Positions 57,666 through 64,000 of a stretch of 64,000 nucleotides of DNA are shown here, in pieces. The stretch is from Terrihabitans soli (lineage in GTDB: Bacteria > Pseudomonadota > Alphaproteobacteria > Rhizobiales > Methylopilaceae). A program made the position numbers and the translations under genes. The first letter of the stretch is position 1. Every line of letters begins with the position of its first letter. The stretch lies in the NCBI RefSeq assembly GCF_014191545.1, contig NZ_AP023361.1, positions 2,446,501 to 2,510,500 on the forward strand. The letters are read 5' to 3'. Below the pieces are notes generated by a model. That model had not been told where the DNA came from. It made no database searches and saw nothing but the letters and a program-made list of their open reading frames with translations.

Positions 57666-58798
57666 TATCTAGGCTGGAACGGCCTCAGATGCACCACATC
57701 CCCGGCTGCAAAACCCTCAGAACCCGGCGGCACGGTAAACCAACCCACCGCCCGGCCCAGCGCCTCGAACCCCGCCTCGTCGAGAGGCAGTGGCCGGATC
57801 GCTTCTTTTTCGGGAAGCCCTAAGAAGAATTCGGTCAGGCCGATGGTCGAACTTGCTTTGGAGGCAAGACGCACGGGCGCGAGCCAGTCCGGCTGGGTCA
57901 GACCCGAAAGCCCGGTCACGATGGGCTTGGCGAGAGCCAGAACACCGGCGATGACGCCGTCCGCACGCCCGGGCAGAAGCAGAACCGGCACCGTGCCGAC
58001 ACGCCCGAAACTTGAGGTTTCGCCGGGGCGCAGAGCCACGCCCTGTAATTCGACCGTACCGGCATCTTTGAGCGCGGCAACGGCGCAGTCGCTACGCCCC
58101 TGCCCGGTGCCGCCGAGCGAAAGAATGAAATCGGCGCCCGGCTTGCGATAGGCGGCGGCGAGATCGTTGCGTGCGCCGGGCACGGAGATGGTCTCCGCAA
58201 TCTCAGTGCCCGCAAGCTGCAACCACATCCGCACCATATCCGCATGGCGTGCCGCCGCAGCGCTCGCAAGAACGATGCGGATGCGCGGCATGCGCACATC
58301 GATCGTGCCAAAGCCGGACAGAGTGAGAATGCCGATATGACGCGGCGCGAGACGCGTGCCGGCGGGAATGAGAAGCGCACCGGACTTCACGTCCTGTCCG
58401 GTGTTGCGAACGCCGTGGCCGGGCGCAACGGACGCCGACGCTTCCGCCATTCCGGGCGCAGGGATCGTGACCGCATCGGGCGGCACGACGGAATCCACTC
58501 CCGACGGCATCGGATCGTCCGCGTCAACCCAAGTCGGCGGCGGCGCGATCACAGCCGCGCTATAGGCGCTGGCGCCGACGAGATCCTCGGCATTCACCGC
58601 CCAGCCGTCGGAATAAGCGACAGGCGATGCCGGCAGATCGGCAGGCGCGCGGATATCGCTTGCGAGCACCGCGCCGGTGGCGTCGGCGACCGCACGCGTC
58701 AGCGGCGGCGCAAGCGGCGTCTCCGCCGCAAGCCGCGCCAAAGCATCGTCGAGCGGAGTGAGGCGCTGGATTCGCGGATTGGGGGAAGAATGGTTCAC
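57665..58798 (-). CDS. Divergent MoeA-like protein (377 aa)
   Basis: Keeps the domain order of MoeA (LPASPVAYSDGWAV, DPMPSGVDSVVPPD, RIRIVLAS, ADFILSLGGTGQGRSDCAV, LLLPGRADGVIAGVL) but key loops are altered: the SGGxS-x-G loop is LGGTGQG, and the PGNP loop is PGRA. About 40 residues shorter than typical MoeA. May have lost metal-transfer activity or become selective. Overlaps the fused MoeA gene by one base, so the three genes form one unit reading toward 54423. Confidence 0.75.
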   Translation of the reverse strand: MNHSSPNPRIQRLTPLDDALARLAAETPLAPPLTRAVADATGAVLASDIRAPADLPASPVAYSDGWAVNAEDLVGASAYSAAVIAPPPTWVDADDPMPSGVDSVVPPDAVTIPAPGMAEASASVAPGHGVRNTGQDVKSGALLIPAGTRLAPRHIGILTLSGFGTIDVRMPRIRIVLASAAAARHADMVRMWLQLAGTEIAETISVPGARNDLAAAYRKPGADFILSLGGTGQGRSDCAVAALKDAGTVELQGVALRPGETSSFGRVGTVPVLLLPGRADGVIAGVLALAKPIVTGLSGLTQPDWLAPVRLASKASSTIGLTEFFLGLPEKEAIRPLPLDEAGFEALGRAVGWFTVPPGSEGFAAGDVVHLRPFQPR

Positions 58799-58872
58799 GC
58801 GCAGGAAAGTGCGAATTGCGCTCTGTCAGGTCAAGGCTTGCAGGATCGGGCGGCCGGTGGCACCTCAGAAAG

Positions 58873-59097
58873 ATGAGCGAGACCTCCCTAGATCTCACCG
58901 GCCTGATGTGCCCTCTGCCCGCCCTGAAAACGCGCAAGGCGCTCACCCGGCTGAGCGCCGGCGACCGGATGAATGTGATTTCCTCCGACCCGCTCTCGGC
59001 GATCGATATCCCGAATCTTTTGCGGGAAACCGGCGATGTCCTACTGGAGCAGACTGAACGGGACGGCCGGATCAGCTTCCTCATCGAGAAGCGCTAG
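58873..59097 (+). CDS. TusA/SirA-like sulfur carrier (74 aa)
   Basis: ATG of MSETSLDLTGLMCPLPALK, preceded by CAGAAAG. The CPLP motif carries the persulfide Cys of TusA-family proteins. The rest folds as the usual beta-alpha-beta-alpha unit (GDRMNVISSDPLSAIDIPNLL). TusA proteins relay sulfur from IscS/NifS, including toward FdhD in E. coli, so placement beside fdh/moe genes fits sulfuration of the formate dehydrogenase cofactor. Divergent from the moeA-like gene. Confidence 0.85.
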   Translation: MSETSLDLTGLMCPLPALKTRKALTRLSAGDRMNVISSDPLSAIDIPNLLRETGDVLLEQTERDGRISFLIEKR

Positions 59098-59179
59098 CGG
59101 CTGCCAAAGCCCCGCATCCGGACGTGCGGCTCCAGCTCTACTTCAAGCAGAGCTGCTGCGTCTAAGCTATTGAGGGGAA

Positions 59180-59255
59180 TGGTGCCCAGGGCCGGAATCG
59201 AACCAGCGACACGCGGATTTTCAATCCGCTGCTCTACCAACTGAGCTACCTGGGC
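59180..59255 (-). tRNA. tRNA-Phe (GAA)
   Basis: 76 nt on the minus strand with encoded CCA. Acceptor GCCCAGG/CCTGGGC, A73, anticodon arm GCGGA-TTGAAAA-TCCGC (anticodon GAA), T arm GCTGG-TTCGATT-CCGGC. All standard. Host gene. Confidence 0.95.
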
Positions 59256-59328
59256 ATTGACCCGTCTGCGGCGGCGCCGCGTCGAGACGGGGGGTTATAG
59301 AAACCGGAAGGAGCCCTGTCCAGAGCGC

Positions 59329-59529
59329 CTAGTCTTCCCCTTCCGGCGGGGGCGCGGCATCCGGACGCTCATCGGTCGGGATGCGGTATTCGCCGCCGAG
59401 CCAACGGTTCAGATCGATGTCGGCGCATTTGGTGGAGCAGAAGGGAATATGGGCGGCGACAGCGGGCTTGCCGCAGATCGGACAGCGCGGCTTTGCGGCC
59501 TTGCCGGCATTGGAGACGTCTGCAGGCAT
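59329..59529 (-). CDS. yacG: DNA gyrase inhibitor YacG, zinc protein (66 aa)
   Basis: [21 protein letters not shown], then FCSTKCADIDLNRWLGGEYRIP. The four Cys (CPIC and CSTKC) bind one Zn. Complete family length. Its start overlaps the maf stop by one base, so the two are co-translated. Confidence 0.93.
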   Translation of the reverse strand: MPADVSNAGKAAKPRCPICGKPAVAAHIPFCSTKCADIDLNRWLGGEYRIPTDERPDAAPPPEGED

Positions 59530-60161
59530 TAGATTCCGTCGAGCGGGTTCAGCCAGCCGAGATGGATCGGAAGGCCCTCGCCCGCAAGCAGGCTGACCGT
59601 CTCGTACAGCGGCAGGCCGACGACCGCGGTATAGGAGCCGACAATGCGCACGACGAACGCGCCGGCGATGCCCTGAATCGCATAGCCGCCCGCTTTGCCG
59701 CGCCATTCATGCGAGGCGAGATAGGATTCGACTTCCGGCCGCGACAGATGCTTGAAGCGCACGCGCGCTTCGACCGTGCGGGTGCGCTGCTTGCCGGTCG
59801 GCGTGATCATCGAGACCGATGTAAATACGCGGTGCGAACGGCCCGACAGAAGCTCAAGGCATTCGGTCGCGTCTTCGATCGTGTCGGTCTTCGGCAGGAT
59901 GCGGCGGCCGACCGCGACCACCGTGTCGGCGGCGAGGAAGAACGCGTCTTTCAGATTCTCGTCGCTCTCGGCGATGTGACGCGCCGTCTTTGCCTTCTCG
60001 ACGGCAAGACGCTCGGCAAGCGCGTTCGGCCGCTCGAAGCGGACGGGCTCCTCATCAATCGTTGCCGGAATGAGCGCTTCGGGGCGGAGACCCACCTGCT
60101 CAAGCAGAGCCAGGCGCCGCGGCGAGGCGGAAGCCAGAACAAGCTTGGGACGGTCCGTCAT
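59529..60161 (-). CDS. maf: Maf-family nucleotide pyrophosphatase (210 aa)
   Basis: Opens [18 protein letters not shown], the Maf P-loop-like motif, then [14 protein letters not shown] and the Glu/Lys residues of the active cleft. Hydrolyses non-canonical or UTP/dTTP nucleotides and is linked with septum control in Bacillus. Followed by yacG and preceded by infA, the usual Rhizobiales order. Confidence 0.92.
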   Translation of the reverse strand: MTDRPKLVLASASPRRLALLEQVGLRPEALIPATIDEEPVRFERPNALAERLAVEKAKTARHIAESDENLKDAFFLAADTVVAVGRRILPKTDTIEDATECLELLSGRSHRVFTSVSMITPTGKQRTRTVEARVRFKHLSRPEVESYLASHEWRGKAGGYAIQGIAGAFVVRIVGSYTAVVGLPLYETVSLLAGEGLPIHLGWLNPLDGI

Positions 60162-60198
60162 ATCCGTGCAGCTCTTTGGCCGGGACCCGGCGCGATGC

Positions 60199-60417
60199 TT
60201 ATTTGAAGCGGTAGGTGATACGACCCTTGGTCAGGTCGTAGGGTGTCATCTCAACCAGGACCTTATCGCCGGCAAGGACACGGATACGATTCTTGCGCAT
60301 GCGGCCTGCCGTGTGAGCGACGATTTCGTGCTCGTTCTCCAGCTTCACGCGGAACATCGCGTTGGGCAGGAGTTCGGTGACGGTGCCCGGAAACTCGAGC
60401 AGTTCTTCTTTCGACAT
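60199..60417 (-). CDS. infA: Translation initiation factor IF-1 (72 aa)
   Basis: S1-like OB fold: [65 protein letters not shown]. Full length and highly conserved. Binds the 30S A site during initiation. Confidence 0.97.
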   Translation of the reverse strand: MSKEELLEFPGTVTELLPNAMFRVKLENEHEIVAHTAGRMRKNRIRVLAGDKVLVEMTPYDLTKGRITYRFK

Positions 60418-60485
60418 TGAAACTCAAAGGTTGTTGAAGGCGCGGAAACTAGCCTCTGGCGGTGATTTTCACAACGCCCGAAGCG

Positions 60486-60968
60486 TCATAGCTCCCAATG
60501 AAGGGCGACAATCAGCGTAAACAGCCGCCTGGCCGTGGGAAAATCCATCTCGATCTTGCCCTCCAGCCGCTCCATCAGGAGCCTGGCGGCATCGTTATGC
60601 ATGCCCCTGCGGCCCATATCTATGGCCTCGATCTGCGAGGGCGAGGCCGATTTGATGGCCGCATAGTGCCGGGCGCAGATTCTCCGGTATTCCGATAGAA
60701 TCTGCCGGAACGGCCCGACCGCCAAAAGATGCGTGACGATAGGGCGATCGGCCTCGTCCCTGACGTCGAACACGAGCTTGTTCTGAATAAGCGCCAGAGT
60801 GAGCCGATAGGGTCCGGGATCGCCCTTGAGGGTGCCGAAGCGGTTTTCGGCCAGAAGATCGTAGATGGCGATCTCGCGCTCATGCTCGCCTTCGGCGCTG
60901 GAAGCCCCGAGCGAGCTTTCGTCGATGTGGACGGCGATCAGCCGCTCCGAGCTGTCGCCCTCGCCCAT
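60486..60968 (-). CDS. UPF0262 family protein (160 aa)
   Basis: Start at MGEGDSSERLIAVHIDES, overlapping the hisD stop by three bases. Contains EREIAIYDLLAENRF, GPYRLTLALIQNKLVFDV and FRQILSEYRRICARHYAAI, the pattern of the alphaproteobacterial UPF0262 family of unknown role. Standard position downstream of hisD. Confidence 0.88.
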   Translation of the reverse strand: MGEGDSSERLIAVHIDESSLGASSAEGEHEREIAIYDLLAENRFGTLKGDPGPYRLTLALIQNKLVFDVRDEADRPIVTHLLAVGPFRQILSEYRRICARHYAAIKSASPSQIEAIDMGRRGMHNDAARLLMERLEGKIEMDFPTARRLFTLIVALHWEL

Positions 60969-62260
60969 CAGCGCTCGAGCCTGATCGTGATCGACCGCGC
61001 ATGCGCCTGAAGCCCTTCGGCCTCGGCGAGCTTGACCGCCGCCGGACCGATTTCGGCAAGGCTCTTCGGAGAGCATTTCAGGATCGAGGTGCGCTTGACG
61101 AAATCAAGAACGCCGAGCCCCGACGAGAAGCGCGCCGAGCGTGCCGTCGGCAGGACATGGTTCGAACCGCCGACATAATCGCCCACGGCTTCCGGCGTGT
61201 GGCTGCCGATGAAAATGGCGCCGGCATTGCGGACCTTGCCCGCGATCTCTTCGGCCTTGTCGGATTCGATTTCGAGATGCTCGGGCGCCAGGCGATCGAC
61301 GAGCGGCACCGAAGCTTCGAGATCTTTCACCAGAATGATCGCACCGAAATTCGCCCAGCTTGCGGAGGCGATGTTTCCGCGCGGCAATGTTGCGAGCTGC
61401 AGCGTCACCGCGCTCGACACCTCGGCGGCAAATTCCGCGGAGTTGGTCACGAGAATGGATTGCGCCGCCTCATCGTGCTCGGCCTGCGCCAGAAGATCTG
61501 CGGCAACCCATTGCGGATTTGCGCTCTTGTCGGCGACGACGACGACTTCGGAGGGACCGGCGATCATATCGATGCCGACCGTGCCGAAGACCTGGCGCTT
61601 GGCGGCGGCGACATAGGCATTGCCGGGACCGACGATTTTCGCGACGGGCTTGATCGTCTCGGTACCGAAGGCAAGCGCGGCCACAGCCTGCGCACCGCCG
61701 ACGCGGTAGATTTCGTCGACGCCGGAAATTTTGGCGGCCGCCAGCACCAGCGGATTGAGCTTGCCGTCCGGCGTCGGCACGACCATCACAAGCCGCGGCA
61801 CGCCCGCAACCTTGGCCGGCACCGCATTCATCAAAACCGAAGAGGGGTAGGCCGCCGTGCCGCCGGGTACATACAGACCCACGGCCTCGACCGCCGTCCA
61901 GCGGTGGCCGAGTTCGACGCCCACACCATCGGTGTAGCGCTCGTCTTCAGGCTTCTGGCGCTTGTGGTGGCTCTCGATGCGCTCACGCGCGAGGTGAAGC
62001 GCTTCGAGCGTTGCCGGATCGCAGGCCTTCCAGGCCGCGGCGATCTCGGCTTCCGTCACGCGCAGTTTGGCGGGGGTGATGTCGAAGCGGTCGAATTTGC
62101 GCGTGTAGTCGCACAGCGCGACATCGCCCTTGGTGCGCACCTCGCGAATGATCGCGCGCACCGCATTATCGACGTCTTCGGAGACCTCGCGCTTTTGCGC
62201 GAGCAAGGCCGAAAAGCGCGCCTCGAAATCGGGCGCGCCGGCGTCCAGCAGAGCCGCCAT
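60968..62260 (-). CDS. hisD: Histidinol dehydrogenase HisD (430 aa)
   Basis: Last two steps of histidine synthesis: L-histidinol to histidine with two NAD+. GHRWTAVEAVGLYVPGGTAAYPSSVLM, VGPGNAYVAAAKRQVFG, the Zn-site segment DLLAQAEHDEAAQSILVT, LAPEHLEIESD and GSHTPEAVGDYVGGSNHVLPT are all present, with the catalytic Glu/His pair in APEHLE. Two bases separate it from the DUF2948 gene. Confidence 0.96.
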   Translation of the reverse strand: MAALLDAGAPDFEARFSALLAQKREVSEDVDNAVRAIIREVRTKGDVALCDYTRKFDRFDITPAKLRVTEAEIAAAWKACDPATLEALHLARERIESHHKRQKPEDERYTDGVGVELGHRWTAVEAVGLYVPGGTAAYPSSVLMNAVPAKVAGVPRLVMVVPTPDGKLNPLVLAAAKISGVDEIYRVGGAQAVAALAFGTETIKPVAKIVGPGNAYVAAAKRQVFGTVGIDMIAGPSEVVVVADKSANPQWVAADLLAQAEHDEAAQSILVTNSAEFAAEVSSAVTLQLATLPRGNIASASWANFGAIILVKDLEASVPLVDRLAPEHLEIESDKAEEIAGKVRNAGAIFIGSHTPEAVGDYVGGSNHVLPTARSARFSSGLGVLDFVKRTSILKCSPKSLAEIGPAAVKLAEAEGLQAHARSITIRLER

Positions 62261-62262
62261 AT

Positions 62263-62724
62263 TCAGGCGTCCTCGGTTTCGGCTTCGGCTTCAGGATGGC
62301 TCGGGCAGCACGTGCAGTCCCAGGTGGGACCGAGATCCTTCAACGCCGCTTCCAGGCACTCGACCTCGAGCTTGATCGATGCGCCGCCTTCGAGAAGCAG
62401 GACGACCGAGCCGCCCGGCGCCTCCTCGCCCGGCTGGAAGGCCAGAGCGAGAAGATTGACCACTTTGTCTTTTTCTTCGAGCGGCACGCCCTTCGACGAA
62501 ACCTTAACCACGTCATCGAAATGCACCGCAGCACGGCGGCGGCAATTCTTGTTTTCGAGCGTGCGGCGCTCCCAATCGAAGCGGTCGACAGCAAAGGCGA
62601 AGCGGCGCTCGCGCGGAAGGTAGATGAGATCGGCGACCTTCAGCTCGGCGTCCTGCAGGTGCACGGACAGGACCGAAAGGTCCTCGGCATCGCGGGCCAG
62701 AAGTCTCAAAGGGGCGTCGGACAT
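62263..62724 (-). CDS. DUF2948 family protein (153 aa)
   Basis: Start at MSDAPLRLLARDAEDLSVLS. Blocks LQDAELKVADLIYLPRERRFAFAVDRFDWE and VLLLEGGASIKLEVECLEAALKDLG mark the alphaproteobacterial DUF2948 family found upstream of hisD. A Cys cluster near the end (TWDCTCCPSHP) is not typical in my memory. Function unknown. Confidence 0.88.
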   Translation of the reverse strand: MSDAPLRLLARDAEDLSVLSVHLQDAELKVADLIYLPRERRFAFAVDRFDWERRTLENKNCRRRAAVHFDDVVKVSSKGVPLEEKDKVVNLLALAFQPGEEAPGGSVVLLLEGGASIKLEVECLEAALKDLGPTWDCTCCPSHPEAEAETEDA

Positions 62725-62849
62725 GGGGGCTCGACCGGTTTGCGTGTGGAGCACCAGACTTAAGAAAGCCGGGTCCGGAACGCAATGGCGGCGCCCCGGT
62801 CCCCTGAGGAATAGGAGCCTATTTTCAGCCGGTTCGGGCCGCCTCGGGC

Positions 62850-63989
62850 TCAGAACGACTTGTGCACGCGGAGGCCGGCGCTCCAGTCGACGCCGCTGTC
62901 ATTGTCGATATGGGTGCTTTCGTCCGACGGATTTTGGCGGATATCGATGATATCTCGGCCGCTCCAATCCACGCCGCCGGTCAGGCCGATATTCAGCCCT
63001 TCCTCGGGCAGCGTGTAGCCGAAGACGAGGCGCAGGCGCGTCGCGACGTCGATCGTCGAAAAATCGTCTTCGAGCGTCGAGGTCCCGGGGCCGCCGCAGC
63101 TGCCGCAGCTTTCTTCGGATTTCAGTTCCGAATACCGCGCAACGGCGAGCACATCGAGACCGCCGCCGACGTAAAAGCCGTTGCCGAAGCCGTGGATGCC
63201 GGACACCGAGGGACCGATGCCGAACTCATAGCTCTTCAGCGTCTGCTCAAGATCGGCATAGGCGACACCGGGGAAGGCAACGGATTCGACCTGGCCATCC
63301 TGCGTCAGCTCGGACCCGCGGACGCGCAGCACGATGCCGACATCCTTGCGCGAACGTCTCATCGCCGCATCGACCGGCGCGCCCCAGGAGCCGCCGCCGT
63401 CCCAATTGAATTCGCGCGCGATGCGGTAGGTGCCGCTGAATTCGTGGCGCTCCACATCGCTTGATGCGACGACACCGAGACCGGAGGCCCAACCGGCGCC
63501 GTTCGCAACATCCTGCGGGACATAGCCGGCGCTGGTGCCGCTCGCGACCTCGGCCGAGGAGTCCGAGCCGGTGAAAGAATAATCCAGCCCGAAGGATTGC
63601 CGCCAATCGCCGACGGCATAATCGTAACTCGCGCTCAGGCCGATACCTTCGGACCGCTCATCGCTTTTGGCGATGAACGGATCGCCGGCGGTCACGATGG
63701 TGCCGAAACCGGATTTGTCGCCCGTATAGACAGAGGTGAAGCTCGTCGCGGCGGAAATCTGGATGCAGGCCGGCGCCCGGATCGGCGCGGGTGCAGGCGC
63801 GGGTGTCGGGGCCGGCGCGGGCGTTGGCACCAGCGGAAGTGAAGGCGGCGGCGGTATGTAATAGAACGGCACCGGACCGGTCTCGCACACCCTGAGATAT
63901 TCGAATCTGACGCTACCGGTGATGCACGGCCCCTGAGGCAGGAGCGCTTTTCCGCGAAGGGCCGCCGCAAGCACTTTCTCATCGCCCAC
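62850..63989 (-). CDS. Outer-membrane beta-barrel-like protein, probably cut by the window edge
   Basis: Reads from the right edge. A GTG at 63989 is in frame, but the true start may lie outside. After a linker rich in Pro/Ala (PTPAPAPTPAPAPAPI, about residues 55-72), the rest is alternating-residue strands typical of beta-barrels (GIGLSASYDYAVGDWRQSFGLDYSF, FGYTLPEEGLNIGLTGGVDW), ending with a strand and terminal Phe (AGLRVHKSF), the signal for barrel insertion. Likely a surface protein. Family not recognised. Confidence 0.65.
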   Translation of the reverse strand: MGDEKVLAAALRGKALLPQGPCITGSVRFEYLRVCETGPVPFYYIPPPPSLPLVPTPAPAPTPAPAPAPIRAPACIQISAATSFTSVYTGDKSGFGTIVTAGDPFIAKSDERSEGIGLSASYDYAVGDWRQSFGLDYSFTGSDSSAEVASGTSAGYVPQDVANGAGWASGLGVVASSDVERHEFSGTYRIAREFNWDGGGSWGAPVDAAMRRSRKDVGIVLRVRGSELTQDGQVESVAFPGVAYADLEQTLKSYEFGIGPSVSGIHGFGNGFYVGGGLDVLAVARYSELKSEESCGSCGGPGTSTLEDDFSTIDVATRLRLVFGYTLPEEGLNIGLTGGVDWSGRDIIDIRQNPSDESTHIDNDSGVDWSAGLRVHKSF

Positions 63990-64000
63990 ACCTTTGCGCA

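Overview
The window joins two pieces of DNA. Positions 1 to about 21,020 are the integrase end of a prophage or phage-like element. Positions 21,040 to 64,000 are ordinary chromosome of an alphaproteobacterium, most likely a Hyphomicrobiales (Rhizobiales) member. I infer the host from Irr-type iron boxes (TTTAGAA-N3-TTCTAAA) before bfd and bfr, a histidine tRNA without the extra 5' G, a two-subunit formate dehydrogenase of the Methylobacterium FDH1 type, and the order infA/maf/yacG and UPF0262/hisD/DUF2948.

The element is a dense run of very short, mostly overlapping plus-strand genes. No capsid, tail, terminase or replication gene is visible, so the rest of the element must lie left of the window. 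It contains five tandem paralogs of a DUF6197-like family (1707-4197), an HNH-like endonuclease, a possible 2-oxoglutarate/Fe(II) oxygenase, a mini HExxH protein, a secreted cell-wall hydrolase, a duplicated pair of about 450-residue proteins each preceded by a UUCG terminator, an M20-like peptidase broken by a one-base frameshift, a DUF2958 protein, the RNA ligase RtcB and a phage cytosine-methyltransferase-like protein. It encodes five tRNAs: three near-identical Glu(CUC)-like tRNAs with an 18-nt anticodon arm, an initiator-type tRNA-Met and tRNA-Pro(UGG). A candidate structured RNA and a strong terminator follow the last two. A 14-bp palindrome (CTTACCGCGGTAAG) recurs four times. The right end carries an excisionase-like gene overlapping a tyrosine integrase, whose 3' end runs into the 5' two-thirds of a tRNA-His that lacks a recognisable T arm.

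The chromosomal part reads in blocks. 21.2-27.3 kb: PAS histidine kinase, bfd, bfr and a ferric-iron ABC importer. 27.3-34.3 kb: putrescine ABC importer potFGHI, divergent from puuA and puuB of the gamma-glutamyl putrescine pathway. 34.4-41.0 kb: a His-rich secreted protein, sulfate importer cysA-cysW-cysT-sbp, APS reductase cysH and siroheme synthase cysG. 41.1-43.8 kb: a LOG-family protein and an MsbA-like ABC exporter. 44.0-59.1 kb: a formate-dehydrogenase module with fdhA and fused fdhB, tungstate importer tupABC, an HTH regulator with a ligand-binding domain, fdhD, three consecutive moeA-type genes (one fused to a periplasmic-binding-like domain) and a TusA-like sulfur carrier. 59.2-64.0 kb: tRNA-Phe, yacG, maf, infA, UPF0262, hisD, DUF2948 and an outer-membrane-like protein cut by the window edge.

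My reading of the chromosome is that oxyanion import (sulfate, tungstate), cofactor building (siroheme, Mo/W-pterin, sulfuration) and formate oxidation are laid out together. The most unusual material is the phage translation kit: odd tRNAs, an initiator tRNA and an RNA-repair ligase.
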